DNA of 64,000 nucleotides from Antrihabitans auranticaus (GCF_016481275.1 NZ_JAEMNW010000003.1:434001-498000); one strand, 5' to 3'; shown: positions 1-9,660, numbered from the stretch's first letter. The notes: generated from the sequence alone by a model not told the origin. Made by a program: numbers and translations.

Positions 1-1611
1 GCCGAAGCCCGACACTCCGGCCGTCGCCTGGCCGGAATAGCGCGGCCAATCCGTCGCCTCCGGAATGACCTTCAGGTGGGCCTTGTCGAACGGGATGTAT
101 GGGTTCGGACCTGCGTAGTTGATCGACGGCGGCAGCTTGTTCTCCTGCATCGCCAGCACGACCTTCGCGAGGCTGGCGGCACCGGCGGCGGACTCCAGGT
201 GACCGAAGTTCGTCTTCGCCGAGCCGAGCAGCGCGGGGTTTTCCTCACCGCGACCGCGACCGACCACACGCGCGAGCGCGTCGGCCTCGATCGGGTCACC
301 AAGGATCGTGCCCGTGCCGTGCGCCTCGATGTAGTCGACGGTCGACGGGACGAGTCGGGCATCGCGATAGGCCTGCCGCAGCACGTCTGCCTGCGCATCG
401 GGGTTCGGCGCAAAGATGCCGTTGCTTCGGCCGTCGGAGTTGACAGCGGTTCCCGCGATCACCGCGAGCACTGTGTCACCGTCCCGCTCGGCATCCTCGA
501 GTCGCTTGAGCACGACGAGACCGCCACCTTCGGAACGGACCATGCCATCGGCATCGGATGAGAAGGCCTTGATGTGGCCGTCCTTCGCAACCGCGCCCAC
601 GCCGTCGAAGCCCAACGTGACGAGCGGAGCAAGCAACATGTTCACGCCACCGGCAAGAGCGACATCGGCCTCATGGCCGCGCAGCGCACGAACCGCCTGG
701 TGCACCGCGACGAGCGACGACGAGCACGCCGTATCGACCGCAACCGACGGACCACGGAAGTCGTAGAAGTAGGACACCCGGTTGGCAACGATCGACGTTG
801 CCGCACCGGTCAGGGCGTACGGAGTTTCGCCCTTCTTCGGGTCCAAAGCCGAAAGCAACGTGAAGTCATGGCTCGACGTGCCGATGAAGACACCGACCTG
901 CGCACCCTTCAGTGAACTCGCTGGGATGCGGGCGTGCTCCAACGCCTCCCACGTCAGTTCCATCGCAAGACGCTGCTGCGGGTCCACGCGCTCGACCTCG
1001 GTCGGCGACATTGCGAAGAACTCGGCGTCGAAGCCCTTGACGTCGTCGAGGTAACCGCCGCGGGTATTCGCGGCAGCGACCGCCGCGGCGGCCACGGGGT
1101 CGGACAAGAATTCGTCCCAGCGACCCGGCGGCAGGTCGGATATACCGTCGCCGCCGCCGATCAGGAAGTCCCACGTCTCCGTCGGCGTCGTGCCTGCCCC
1201 GGGGAACCGAGTCGACAGGCCGACGATGGCGATGTCGTGCGACACGCCCACCGGGAGCTCGTCGGTATAGAAGGAGTCGTCAGCAGTGTCCTCCGGCGTC
1301 TCCGGCTCGCCTTCGATGATGCGTTCGGCGAGCGAGGCGATCGTCGGATGCTGGTAGGCAACCGTCGCCGTCAGCATCACGCCGGTCAGCTCTTCGACAT
1401 CGCCGCTCAACGCAATAGCGTCGCGCGACGAAAGCCCGAACTCTTCCATCGGACGATCGTCGGAGATGTTCTCCACCGGTTGCCCGGTCGCGTCGGCAAC
1501 CCATTTGCGCAACCAGGCACGAAGCTCCGCAACGGTCAGCTCGGTCGCGCCGGATTCCGTCGCAGCCGCTGTCTCGGTGCTGCTGGCCTGCGTCTCTGCA
1601 TGTTCAGTCAT
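1..1611 (-). CDS. pks13: Polyketide synthase Pks13, N-terminal part (truncated by window edge)
   Basis: Pks13 performs the final Claisen-type condensation of two fatty acyl chains to the alpha-alkyl beta-keto precursor of mycolic acids. The 537 visible residues hold an N-terminal acyl carrier domain (about residues 20-100) with the motif EFGLSSRDA, whose Ser62 is the likely phosphopantetheine site. A ketosynthase follows, with DTACSSSLVAV giving the active Cys296, EAHGTGT giving His431, and KTNFGH giving His471. An ACP ahead of the KS is the specific mark of Pks13 among type I synthases. The acyltransferase, second ACP and thioesterase must lie beyond position 1. The ATG at 1611 begins MTEHAETQ. 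fadD32 ends 73 bases upstream on the same strand, so the two are probably co-transcribed, as in other mycolic acid producers. The frame is open to the window edge. Confidence 0.97.
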   Translation of the reverse strand, partial: MTEHAETQASSTETAAATESGATELTVAELRAWLRKWVADATGQPVENISDDRPMEEFGLSSRDAIALSGDVEELTGVMLTATVAYQHPTIASLAERIIEGEPETPEDTADDSFYTDELPVGVSHDIAIVGLSTRFPGAGTTPTETWDFLIGGGDGISDLPPGRWDEFLSDPVAAAAVAAANTRGGYLDDVKGFDAEFFAMSPTEVERVDPQQRLAMELTWEALEHARIPASSLKGAQVGVFIGTSSHDFTLLSALDPKKGETPYALTGAATSIVANRVSYFYDFRGPSVAVDTACSSSLVAVHQAVRALRGHEADVALAGGVNMLLAPLVTLGFDGVGAVAKDGHIKAFSSDADGMVRSEGGGLVVLKRLEDAERDGDTVLAVIAGTAVNSDGRSNGIFAPNPDAQADVLRQAYRDARLVPSTVDYIEAHGTGTILGDPIEADALARVVGRGRGEENPALLGSAKTNFGHLESAAGAASLAKVVLAMQENKLPPSINYAGPNPYIPFDKAHLKVIPEATDWPRYSGQATAGVSGFG

Positions 1612-1684
1612 CGTTCTCCAAGTTACTCGCCCGTAGGAGCTGGTCAGACGGCGGCATCCAGGAGGGCAGGGATGGTCCAGCTAT

Positions 1685-3583
1685 TCAGTTGACGGCTGCG
1701 TCCGGGAATGCGGTCTGGGTGTAGCCACCACGGAGTGTGCCTTCGAGATAGGCCGCCTTGCAGGCACGACGCGCGATCTTGCCGCTCGACGTACGCGGAA
1801 TGGAACCCGCCGGAACCAGCAGGACGTCACGCACGGTCACGCCGTGGCGAGTCGAAATCGCCGCCCGAACCGTGTCGGCAATGGGCTGCGGATCGGCCTT
1901 GCCCGCTCCCGGACCACGCTCGGCGACGATGACAAGTTGCTCGGACGAATCGTCGGCGTCGAACTTCAGGCCGGAATGGCTTGTGTGCTCGAAAACTTCC
2001 GGCGGCAATTCGTTCGCGGGGACAGCGAAAGCGGCGACGAATCCTGGCCGCAAGGCGGTGCTCGCTTCCTGCGCCGAGAACTCCAGATCCTGCGGGTAGT
2101 GATTGCGGCCGTCGACGATCACGAGGTCCTTGACGCGACCGGTGATGTACAGCTCGCCGTCGACATACACGCCGTAATCGCCGGTCCGCATCCACACACC
2201 GTCGTCCGGCGCGCCGGCAGTGTGGCTGCCCGTCGGAAGCTTTTCCGCGATCTTGTTCCGGAAGGTCTCGATCGTTTCTTCTTCGCGACCCCAATAGCCG
2301 ATGCCCATGTTGGCACCGTGCAACCAGATCTCGCCGACGTGCTCGTCCGGCTGTTCCGCGCGGGTCTCGGGATCGACGATGGCGGCCCACTGACTCAGGC
2401 CGACGTAACCGCACGCGACCTGCGGGATTGCATTCTCCGCGCTCTGATCGACCTTGACCATCCGGCCCGCGTTGAGCTCTTTGCGGTCGACGTAGATGAC
2501 CTTCGCTTCGTCCTCGTGCTTTGTCGCCGACACGAAAAGCGTTGCCTCGGCCATGCCGTAGCACGGCTTGATGGCAGTCTTCGGGAGTCCGTACGGCGCG
2601 AACGCCTCGTTGAACTTCTTCATCGACGACGTCGTGACCGGCTCGCTACCGTTGATCAGGCCGATCACATTGCTCAGATCGAGCGACTCGCCGTTCTTCG
2701 GCAGGCCGCGCGCAGCGGCGTGCTCGAACGCAAAGTTCGGGGCCGCGGCGAATGTGCCTGCGCCGTCGGAGACTGCGGCAAGCTCTTTGATCCACCGATA
2801 GGGCCGCCGCACAAAGGCACTCGGCGACATGATCGTGATGTATTTGCCACCGACGGCAGGCACGATCACCGTGAGCAGGCCCATGTCGTGGAACAGAGGT
2901 AGCCAGGTGACGCCGCGCGAATCCTCGGTCAGTTCGAGCGCATTGATCATCTGCAGGATGTTGGTGCCTACCGCGCGGTGCGTGATCTCGACGCCGGCAG
3001 GGGTACGGGTCGATCCCGACGTGTACTGCAGGTAGGCGATGTCGTCGACCTGCACATCGGGCCTGACCCACGTCTCACCGACACTGTCGGGAATTGCGTC
3101 GACCGCGATGATGCGGGGGCGCTGCGCAGCAGGCAACGAACGGAAGAACTGGCGGACACCCGCGGCAGAGGACGTCGCCGTCAGGATCGCGGCCGGTTCG
3201 CAGTCGCCGAGAACCGCATACAGCCGGTCCGTATGGCCGGGCTCGTCGGGATCGAACAGCGGAACCGCGATCGTGCCTGCATAGATAGCAGCAAAGAACG
3301 AGATGACGTAGTCGAGACCCTGCGGCGCGAGGACGGCGACGCGGTCGCCGGGCTTGGTGACCTGTTGCAGCCGAGCGGCGACGGCGCGCAGCCGATTGCC
3401 GAACTCTTTCCAGGTCAGCTCGTGAGCTTCGCCATCGCGCTCACGTGAATAGTCGATATATCTGTACGCAAGGTCGTTCGCGTCGTTGCGGGTGTGCTTC
3501 TCGACGTGATCTACAAGCGTTCGCCCTTCGGGAATGAAGATGTTCCCCTCGTCGTCGAGGTAGTCATCGAAAGTGTCGTCCAT
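1685..3583 (-). CDS. fadD32: Long-chain fatty acid AMP ligase FadD32
   Basis: FadD32 activates the meromycolate chain as an acyl-adenylate and loads it onto the N-terminal ACP of Pks13. The 632-residue length fits the family. The P-loop is [16 protein letters not shown] (from residue 187), with Arg-Thr-Pro-Ala in place of the Thr-Gly-x-Pro-Lys-Gly of CoA ligases, as in fatty acyl-AMP ligases. Other motifs are [33 protein letters not shown], and the C-terminal [12 protein letters not shown] with the catalytic Lys. The ATG at 3583 has a very strong ribosome binding site (GGAGGAGAAGGA directly upstream). It lies directly upstream of pks13 on the same strand. The 189 bases before it (3584-3772) contain no gene and probably carry its promoter. 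Confidence 0.97.
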   Translation of the reverse strand: MDDTFDDYLDDEGNIFIPEGRTLVDHVEKHTRNDANDLAYRYIDYSRERDGEAHELTWKEFGNRLRAVAARLQQVTKPGDRVAVLAPQGLDYVISFFAAIYAGTIAVPLFDPDEPGHTDRLYAVLGDCEPAAILTATSSAAGVRQFFRSLPAAQRPRIIAVDAIPDSVGETWVRPDVQVDDIAYLQYTSGSTRTPAGVEITHRAVGTNILQMINALELTEDSRGVTWLPLFHDMGLLTVIVPAVGGKYITIMSPSAFVRRPYRWIKELAAVSDGAGTFAAAPNFAFEHAAARGLPKNGESLDLSNVIGLINGSEPVTTSSMKKFNEAFAPYGLPKTAIKPCYGMAEATLFVSATKHEDEAKVIYVDRKELNAGRMVKVDQSAENAIPQVACGYVGLSQWAAIVDPETRAEQPDEHVGEIWLHGANMGIGYWGREEETIETFRNKIAEKLPTGSHTAGAPDDGVWMRTGDYGVYVDGELYITGRVKDLVIVDGRNHYPQDLEFSAQEASTALRPGFVAAFAVPANELPPEVFEHTSHSGLKFDADDSSEQLVIVAERGPGAGKADPQPIADTVRAAISTRHGVTVRDVLLVPAGSIPRTSSGKIARRACKAAYLEGTLRGGYTQTAFPDAAVN

Positions 3584-3772
3584 TCCTTCTCCTCCGAAGC
3601 GCCTGCGTAACCACTCTCACTGAGAGCGGCTGCCCGTTTTGCTTCGCCCGCGGGTGTTCTCTCGTCATGCAATGTATTTGGCTAACGGACGCTGTGTTCG
3701 GTAAAGCGACGCAGCGCCCGCGGTATCGGCTACATGTTTGGAAACCAGAAATATGTTACAGACGCATTGATG
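3584..3772. other. Intergenic region upstream of fadD32
   Basis: No open frame here has a credible ribosome binding site. The stretch separates the F420-type oxidoreductase from fadD32 and is the likely place for a fadD32-pks13 promoter. The only structure I see is a short inverted repeat, CTCTC-ACT-GAGAG, at about 3615-3627. I cannot assign -10 or -35 boxes with confidence. Confidence 0.4.
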
Positions 3773-4768
3773 CTACTCATCCCGCAGCAGCGGAATGATA
3801 GGAGCGAACGCATCCATCTGTGTCGGGAAAATTCCCACGTAGGACATCGTCGTTTTCGCCCGCGTGTTGCGGATCTGGTCGGCGATCTCCTCGAAAGTCC
3901 CGATCGCGATGTACGGCGAGTTCAGGATGTCCTCGACGCCGAGCTTGACGTCGACCTCCATGTTCGGCGGGAAGCCTTTGTCCAAGGCCTGCAACGCCAT
4001 TTCGGCGATCTTCTCGCGATCGTCGGTGATGACGATGGTCGTGATCGCCCAGTTGAGCTCGATGCTGGAGAAACGGTCGCCCGCTGCCTTACGAATCAGA
4101 TCGATTCGTTCGACGGTCTTCTCCATCGTGATTCCGGAGAGCAGGAGCTTGCCCTCTTTGGTTGTGACAGGAACCACCGAAATGATGTCGGCATGTTTGG
4201 CCGCGAGAGCAAGCATCTTCGGACCGCCACCGCCGACGGCGAGCGGCGGACGCGGACCCTGGCGTGGCCGCGGACTGCCCTTCAGACCCTTGATTTGGTA
4301 GTGCTTGCCCTCGAAGTTGCATTCCTGGCCGCGCAGCAGCACGTCGAGGATGGTGAGGGTTTCGTCCAGTTTCTCGATGCGGACCGAGGGCTTGTCGTAC
4401 GCGATGCCGCCCTTGTCGAATTCTTCTTTCATCCAACCGGCACCGATACCGAGTTCGAGGCGACCGCGCGACAGCACGTCGATCGTTGCCGCATCCTTCG
4501 CGAGTACCGCTGGGTGCCGGAAGCCGTTCGCCAACACGGCCGTTCCGAGGCGAATCCGATCGGTCGCAACCGCAAGAGCGCCGAGCGCCGCGATCGGTCC
4601 GACCTGGTTGCCCAGGTGGTCGGGAATCATGACGCTGTCGAAGCCGTACTCCTCGGCCTGCTGTGCGACCTTGATGAATTTGCGTGCACCGCCCTCTTCG
4701 GCGTTTCCCTCGGCACCAGCGGCGAATCGGAACTTACGAAGCTGCCCTGGTTCGACTGCAGCATTCAT
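3773..4768 (-). CDS. LLM-class, probably F420-dependent oxidoreductase
   Basis: The protein has 331 residues with the TIM-barrel luciferase-like monooxygenase pattern: AEEYGFDSVMIPDH early, RIRLGTAVLANGFRHPAVLA, then DVLSRGRLELGIGAGW, and RPPLAVGGGGPKMLALAAKHAD in the middle. These are typical of the actinobacterial family related to MSMEG_2516, whose members use coenzyme F420 or occasionally FMN. The substrate cannot be read from sequence. The ATG at 4768 is followed by MNAAVEPGQL. It sits between the cutinase-like gene and fadD32, all on the minus strand, which places a redox enzyme inside the mycolate condensation block. As I recall it, this position is empty in the M. tuberculosis order. 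Whether it acts on mycolates or is a bystander is unknown. Confidence 0.85.
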   Translation of the reverse strand: MNAAVEPGQLRKFRFAAGAEGNAEEGGARKFIKVAQQAEEYGFDSVMIPDHLGNQVGPIAALGALAVATDRIRLGTAVLANGFRHPAVLAKDAATIDVLSRGRLELGIGAGWMKEEFDKGGIAYDKPSVRIEKLDETLTILDVLLRGQECNFEGKHYQIKGLKGSPRPRQGPRPPLAVGGGGPKMLALAAKHADIISVVPVTTKEGKLLLSGITMEKTVERIDLIRKAAGDRFSSIELNWAITTIVITDDREKIAEMALQALDKGFPPNMEVDVKLGVEDILNSPYIAIGTFEEIADQIRNTRAKTTMSYVGIFPTQMDAFAPIIPLLRDE

Positions 4769-4902
4769 CGATCGCGTTCTCCTACGTCCGTAGTTCGAAT
4801 ACCGTCTCGGTCGGTCGGCCAGTGCGCCACTCTAGCCGGTATACCCCTACAGAACCTATCTGCGTTACCGCCCTGTAGTGCGGCTTACACTCAACTCGGC
4901 GC

Positions 4903-5877
4903 TCAGCTCGGGGGGTGCGCGGGATGTGGCGCACCGTTGACGAGTCCTGCAGCCCAGTTCGCCGTCCACTGTGTGGCTGTGACACCCGGCTCGACGATGA
5001 AGTCGTTGTACAGCATGTGAACCGGATTACCGATCGACGCGACGAGGGTCATCGCGCTACCGATCATGTTGACGGGTTTCATCGCGTCGCGGGGCGCATC
5101 GCAAATCATGTCGCCCGGACTACAGATAGAAAAGGTGCGGTCCGCGAGCGGCCCGAATCCGCCGCGAACCCCCGTCATCGAGATGCCCGGCACCCGTAGC
5201 CCACTCAGCGCTACCTCGGCACCGACACCGCCCGGGTTCGGCCCGATCGGCACCGACTGTTCGGAAGCTCGACGCCCGTCGGCGATGAGCATGACGCCGA
5301 GCACCTCGTCTTCGGGCACCGGTCCGTTGCCGGCCGCGATCTGTGCCGCGACGTCTCCCGCGATCACTGCCCCCTGCGAGAAGCCGGCGATTATGTAGGT
5401 CGTCAGCGGGCATTCGGCATGCCGGTCGGCCAGGATCTTCGTCGTCCGCGCTGTGCCGTCTGCGCGACTTTCGTCGTAGGACCGTTCACCGTTGGGTGGG
5501 AAGCGCGCGAACTGCGCCAAATACGGAACCGTGTAGATATCGGCGCGTTCAGCAGGGAACTGTGCCGCCAACGGACCCGTCACGTGCAGCAACAACGAAT
5601 CGCCCGTCGGCGGCTGCGGGTTGTACGGGTCGTCGCCGGAACTCGATTCCCACGTTCCGGGGACGGCGACCACCTGGACATCGGGACACGACGCGCTCTG
5701 CGTATCGGGCCGGGTTTCCGGACCGCCCGGACCGGGTCCCGGACCTGGACCGGGTCGGCCCTTGAAGATCATCCACGCCAGCACAGCGACGATCAGAACC
5801 AGGACAGCCGCGACGACCGCCGCCAGTAGTGGAAGAACCCTCCTACGCGCCGGTCGCCGTGACGTGCGTCCAATCAT
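4903..5877 (-). CDS. Membrane-anchored cutinase-like hydrolase (Rv3802c type)
   Basis: This 324-residue alpha/beta hydrolase belongs to the cutinase superfamily. An uncleaved N-terminal segment (about residues 15-37, VLPLLAAVVAAVLVLIVAVL) is followed by a Gly-Pro repeat linker, GRPGPGPGPGPGG, and a cutinase core. The nucleophile elbow is IAGFSQGAVIAGD, the likely acid lies in CSPGDMICD and the His in GNPVHMLYNDF. The mycobacterial counterpart is an essential cell-wall phospholipase/thioesterase that acts in the periplasm and lies between fadD32 and the fbp genes, the same context as here. A lipoprotein gene lies 28 bases upstream on the same strand, suggesting co-transcription. The ATG at 5877 starts MIGRTSRRPARRR, a positively charged stretch before the membrane segment. 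Confidence 0.92.
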   Translation of the reverse strand: MIGRTSRRPARRRVLPLLAAVVAAVLVLIVAVLAWMIFKGRPGPGPGPGPGGPETRPDTQSASCPDVQVVAVPGTWESSSGDDPYNPQPPTGDSLLLHVTGPLAAQFPAERADIYTVPYLAQFARFPPNGERSYDESRADGTARTTKILADRHAECPLTTYIIAGFSQGAVIAGDVAAQIAAGNGPVPEDEVLGVMLIADGRRASEQSVPIGPNPGGVGAEVALSGLRVPGISMTGVRGGFGPLADRTFSICSPGDMICDAPRDAMKPVNMIGSAMTLVASIGNPVHMLYNDFIVEPGVTATQWTANWAAGLVNGAPHPAHPPS

Positions 5878-5905
5878 GCTGTGTCCGTTGGCAAATACAT
5901 ATCCT

Positions 5906-6418
5906 TCAGCAGTATGTCTTCTTCGCCGCGTCTACGTACACGCGGACAGTGTCTTCCGGCGACAGCCTGGTGCTCTCGGGGTCGGTTCCGACGGCCGCGA
6001 GAACGATCGTGTTGATCTCCTCGACCGGTGTGCCTTCCTGAATCCCGCGGCAGATCGCGCCACCGATGGCCGACGCGCTTTCCGGCGTCTGCGTGATGCC
6101 ACCACGACCCAACTCGGCGACCAGGGCCTGATCGCGCGGGTTGGTCTGCGCCTGCGTCTGCGGACCGGGGAATCCCGGCGGCACGGTCTGCGGAACCTCG
6201 GGTGGCGCAGTCGCTGCCGCGCCCGGTTCGGTCGTCGGATTCACCGGGTTGTCACCCGCGCCCGGCACGGGCGTGCCGTCCACGGCGGTGGTCGCCTCGG
6301 CCGTCGAAGGCGTGCTCGATGCCGTCGCATCGTCGTCCCCGCAGCCCGAGACAAACCCTCCGAAGAGAGTCGCTGCGGTCAAGACGAACGCGGCGCGGGC
6401 AAGGTACTGACGCGGCAT
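5906..6418 (-). CDS. DUF732-like lipoprotein
   Basis: A 170-residue exported protein. I place the start at the ATG at 6418, because it is preceded by AGGAAGAAGCCA and gives a clean signal: MPRQYLARAAF, a hydrophobic stretch, then the lipobox FVSGC. A low-complexity Thr/Pro/Ala region follows, rich in AATAPPEVPQTVPPGFPGP-like sequence. The C-terminal part (from about residue 110) has the DUF732 look of small mycobacterial secreted proteins, with paired cysteines in GGAICRGIQEG and at the C-terminus (KKTYC). Function is unknown. It lies 28 bases upstream of the cutinase-like gene, within the mycolate transfer cluster, so a periplasmic envelope role is plausible. The DUF assignment is by eye and moderate. 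Confidence 0.75.
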   Translation of the reverse strand: MPRQYLARAAFVLTAATLFGGFVSGCGDDDATASSTPSTAEATTAVDGTPVPGAGDNPVNPTTEPGAAATAPPEVPQTVPPGFPGPQTQAQTNPRDQALVAELGRGGITQTPESASAIGGAICRGIQEGTPVEEINTIVLAAVGTDPESTRLSPEDTVRVYVDAAKKTYC

Positions 6419-6504
6419 TGGCTTCTTCCTACTTGTCGGGCCTGTCTCCAGGCTACATACGACGGTCATGTGCTCAGCGATTCGAAAGCTGCCCGCGGCA
6501 CGCC

Positions 6505-8358
6505 TCAGTGCACCTCGGCTTTTCCGTCCTTGAACGTGATGTAGCCGAGCTGGAAGTTCTGTTGCACGCCACCGGGAATGTCGAACTGGTCACCGGTCGG
6601 GAAGCCGAGTCGGCCGTTTTCGTATCCGACGCTCTTCCAGGCCTCGAAGATCGGGCCGTTCTTGATCGACCACGCACCCGACAGCGGGCTCCAATAGATA
6701 TTGCCGCCCTCGAATTCGTTGAACTTGCCGAAGTCCTTGACCGCGACCTCGTTCGACTTCGGGAACCCGAGCCAGCTGTCCTCGTAGCCGAGCGATCCGT
6801 ACTTCTGGAAGATCAAGCCCTGCACGCGTTTTGCGCCGGTCGCCTGATTGAAGTACATCGCACCGATCTCGAACCCCTGGACGATGCCGTCCTTGTTCGG
6901 CGTCTTGACCTCTTCCGCGACGGGGTAGCCGAGCGGTCCCGCTTCGAAGCCCTGCTTACCCCACTCGTCGAGGATCGCGCCGCGGATCGCATGCGCACCG
7001 GTTTGCGGGGTCCAATAGATAGAGCCGTGCTGGAAGAGCTGGAAGCGGCCACGGCCATCGGGCGCACCCTGCTCGGCACTGACCGGCAACCCCAACGGAC
7101 CCGCCGGTCCGCCGTTGGCCTGATAGGCACCACCGATCCGCCCGGAAACGATCTGCGGACCGGTCGCCTGCGAGAAGAACACTCGGCCGAAGCGGAAGTC
7201 CTGGGCAATACCGCCTGCGACGCTGTATTCACCGGTCAGGCAGTCGCCGATCCAGCCGTTGGCTCCGACGACACCGCCGATCGCACCCGCTTGACCGCAC
7301 GCGGGCTTCTCGACCTCGGTGCCGAGCGCGGTTGCCGCTTGCGGCCAGGACTGCCGCATCTCGAAGTCCCAGTACGGCCACGAGTGCGTGCCCGACGGCC
7401 GGTAGTTGATCTGCGCGGGAATCGACAGCTTGTTCAGTTTGGTCGCGAAGTTCTGCGAGGTGAGGCGGGACAGAATTTCGAGCCCCATGCCGGCGAAATT
7501 GGTGCTGATGCCCGGGACTGCCGACGGCGCGTCGTACGGTCCGGTGCTGCCGCTGCCGCTCGACACATAGATGCTGAGGCCGCGCAGTTTCTCGGCGAGC
7601 TGGAACGGGTCGTGCGCAGCCCACTGCGGACTGGTCGGCGGACCCCACATCGCGCCCGAGTTGAACCCGCCGGCGTCGTTCATCGCGTACTGGATCGCTT
7701 GCGGCATGCCCAGAGACGTGGTCGTCAGGAAGCCCGAGTAGGAAGCCGCATACTTCACGAAACCCGGGTTTCGCGCGGCGAGGAACATCGCGGACGTGCC
7801 GCCCATCGAGAGACCCGCGACTCCGCGCACGTCGGTCGTCCGCCATTGGCCTTCGAGGAGCGGCGGCAGCTCCTGAGTCAGGAAGGTCTCCCACTTGTAG
7901 TTCTTGCCGTTGTCCGGCTGCAACCAGTCCGAGTAGAAGCTGGACTGCCCGCCGATCGGCAGGACGACGTTGACGTTCTTGTCCGCATAGAAGGGCTGCG
8001 CCTTGGCATCGAGCGTCCAGCCGCTTTCGCCGTCCTGGGCACGCAGTCCGTCGAGCATGATCAGCGCGGGGAACTTCGCATCGGGGCGGGTGTTCCAGTC
8101 GCGCGCGAGCAGCAGCTGAACCTGCACGGGCGTCGCCATGGACGGTGAGTTGATCCACAGCGCAACGCGGCGGTCGTCGAGCCAATCGACCCTGGTGATC
8201 GTTGCGCCACCGGCGGGTGCGGCGTGGAAGCCGGGCGCGGTGTGCGGGGCGGGGACTGCGGAAGCGGTTGCCGTCGTCAGTCCGGCAGCGAGCGGCACCA
8301 CCAACAGGGCTGCGCACAGCCCGAGCCTTCGGGACCGTGATCCTGGTGCGCGAAGCAT
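6505..8358 (-). CDS. Mycolyltransferase of the antigen 85 family with C-terminal LGFP repeats
   Basis: This secreted esterase-fold enzyme is expected to transfer mycolic acid from trehalose monomycolate to trehalose or arabinogalactan. The start is the ATG at 8358 (MLRAPGSRSRRLGLC), giving 617 residues and a signal peptide ending near TATASA. An upstream extension in the same frame is arginine-rich and not credible. The catalytic core has GVAGLSMGGTSAMF (Ser), MGLEILSRLTS (Glu) and PSGTHSWPYWD (His). After about residue 335 come LGFP units, seen as GPLGLPVSAEQ, GPLGYPVAEEV, SWLGFPKSNEV and GRLGFPTGDQF, each with an aromatic-rich tail. LGFP repeats bind the envelope and are found on the corynebacterial PS1/CmytA protein. 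It is the last of three tandem paralogues on the minus strand. Confidence 0.95.
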   Translation of the reverse strand: MLRAPGSRSRRLGLCAALLVVPLAAGLTTATASAVPAPHTAPGFHAAPAGGATITRVDWLDDRRVALWINSPSMATPVQVQLLLARDWNTRPDAKFPALIMLDGLRAQDGESGWTLDAKAQPFYADKNVNVVLPIGGQSSFYSDWLQPDNGKNYKWETFLTQELPPLLEGQWRTTDVRGVAGLSMGGTSAMFLAARNPGFVKYAASYSGFLTTTSLGMPQAIQYAMNDAGGFNSGAMWGPPTSPQWAAHDPFQLAEKLRGLSIYVSSGSGSTGPYDAPSAVPGISTNFAGMGLEILSRLTSQNFATKLNKLSIPAQINYRPSGTHSWPYWDFEMRQSWPQAATALGTEVEKPACGQAGAIGGVVGANGWIGDCLTGEYSVAGGIAQDFRFGRVFFSQATGPQIVSGRIGGAYQANGGPAGPLGLPVSAEQGAPDGRGRFQLFQHGSIYWTPQTGAHAIRGAILDEWGKQGFEAGPLGYPVAEEVKTPNKDGIVQGFEIGAMYFNQATGAKRVQGLIFQKYGSLGYEDSWLGFPKSNEVAVKDFGKFNEFEGGNIYWSPLSGAWSIKNGPIFEAWKSVGYENGRLGFPTGDQFDIPGGVQQNFQLGYITFKDGKAEVH

Positions 8359-8515
8359 CGATTGCCTGCCTTTCGTTCCAGGGCGTGCGGACAACAAGCG
8401 CCCCTGTGCACGCTCTTTTCTACACGGACGGTCGGGCAACCTCTGGGCGACGCGCGGGAGGCGCAAGATTCTATTGTGACTGATGTTGCAATTGGTGCGT
8501 TCTGGCCAATAAAAA

Positions 8516-8555
8516 GCACCGCCCCGCGTGCCATCGAGGACACGCGGGGCGGTGC
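8516..8555 (-). terminator. Intrinsic terminator after the second mycolyltransferase
   Basis: Two perfectly complementary 15-base arms (8516-8530 and 8541-8555) flank a 10-base loop. Read on the minus strand, the stem is followed by TTTTTATTGG. The structure begins 18 bases past the stop codon at 8573. It should end transcription of the 342-residue mycolyltransferase and insulate it from the LGFP-bearing paralogue downstream. Confidence 0.88.
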
Positions 8556-8572
8556 GTTGGAAGCAGGTGCAA

Positions 8573-9601
8573 TCAGTGCGCGTTGAGCGCATCCAAGATC
8601 ATCGGGCGAGCTTTCCAGAGCTCGGTCTCCCAGTAGCGCCACGAGTGGGTGCCAGCGGCCGGGAACTCGAACTTCGCCGCAATGCCGAGAGTCGCCAACC
8701 GGGCCTGGAACGCACGGGTGTTGGCGAGTGACAACGCCTCGAGCGCCATACCGTTCGCGGTGTTGTAGACGCCGATCGCCGAGTTGGGCCGGTCGTACGG
8801 TCCGGGGATGCCGTTCGCCGCCGAGATGTACATCGGCAGGTCGCGCAAGCGCGGAGCAAACACGAACGGATCGTTACGCAGCCACGCGGGGCTCCACGGC
8901 GGACCCCACATGGAATCGACGTTGAAGCGCCCGGCATCGAGCATCGCGACGCGGATGGCCTCACGCATGCCGGGTGCCGAGATGTTCAGGTAACCGGAGA
9001 ACGCCGAGGCCTGCTTGAACTGGTCGCGGTGGTAGGCGGCCAGCGTCAGGGCGGCGCTGCCGCCCATCGAGAGACCGGCAATCGCATTGTTCGTGCGCGA
9101 GATGCCGTAGTTCTCGAGGAACGCGGGCAGCTCGGACGTCAGGAAGGTTTCCCACTTGTACGTCGACCGCTGACCGTTGAAGTTGCTCGGGCCGTACCAG
9201 TCGCTGTAGAAGCTGGACTGCCCGCCGACGGGCATCACCAGGGTGATGTTGTCGTCAGCGAACTGCTGGAGGGCGTTGGTCTCGAAAGTCCAGGCGTTGC
9301 GGTCGCTTCGGGCACGCAGGCCGTCGAGCAGGTAGAGCGCCGCATTACCGCCGCGCTTGGCCCACTGCACCTGCACCTTGATGGGGCCCATGCTCGACGG
9401 GACCATCAGATCCTCGAAGCCCCCGGCAGGAGTGGCGTGCAGGGGACCGCTCAGCGGTGCCGCCTCGGCGACGGTGCCACCGGTCAGGCCGGCCGCTATG
9501 GGGAGCAAAAGGGCCGTCGCTCCGAGCGCCAGCACCCGCTTCCGCCAGCTGCGGGACGAAGCCCTGACGGACGACGTTGTGTTGCCAAGACGCATCAACA
9601 C
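8573..9601 (-). CDS. Mycolyltransferase of the antigen 85 family
   Basis: A 342-residue secreted mycolyltransferase. A twin-arginine-poor but charged signal (SSRSWRKRVLALGATALLL) ends near VAEAAP. The core carries VMPVGGQSSFYSDW, AIAGLSMGGSAALTLAA with the nucleophile Ser, NGMALEALSLAN with the Glu, and AAGTHSWRYWE with the His, so the triad is complete, unlike the inactive MPT51/FbpD type. The start is uncertain: GTG at 9601 and ATG at 9595 are both within reach of GGAAAG upstream. It is the middle gene of three tandem paralogues, but strong hairpins on both sides suggest that it is transcribed on its own. Confidence 0.95.
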   Translation of the reverse strand: MLMRLGNTTSSVRASSRSWRKRVLALGATALLLPIAAGLTGGTVAEAAPLSGPLHATPAGGFEDLMVPSSMGPIKVQVQWAKRGGNAALYLLDGLRARSDRNAWTFETNALQQFADDNITLVMPVGGQSSFYSDWYGPSNFNGQRSTYKWETFLTSELPAFLENYGISRTNNAIAGLSMGGSAALTLAAYHRDQFKQASAFSGYLNISAPGMREAIRVAMLDAGRFNVDSMWGPPWSPAWLRNDPFVFAPRLRDLPMYISAANGIPGPYDRPNSAIGVYNTANGMALEALSLANTRAFQARLATLGIAAKFEFPAAGTHSWRYWETELWKARPMILDALNAH

Positions 9602-9660
9602 GGCTCACTTTCCACTTAACGGGGCCCCGCAACCCTGAAAACGGACACATACAAACAGAG

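Noticed and set aside
5716-5756. GGxCCx-type simple repeat
   Set aside because: It encodes the Gly-Pro linker of the cutinase-like protein and needs no separate explanation.
6202-8148. 648-codon plus-strand frame opposite the LGFP mycolyltransferase
   Set aside because: It crosses the lipoprotein gene and the mycolyltransferase in antisense and carries no recognisable domain.
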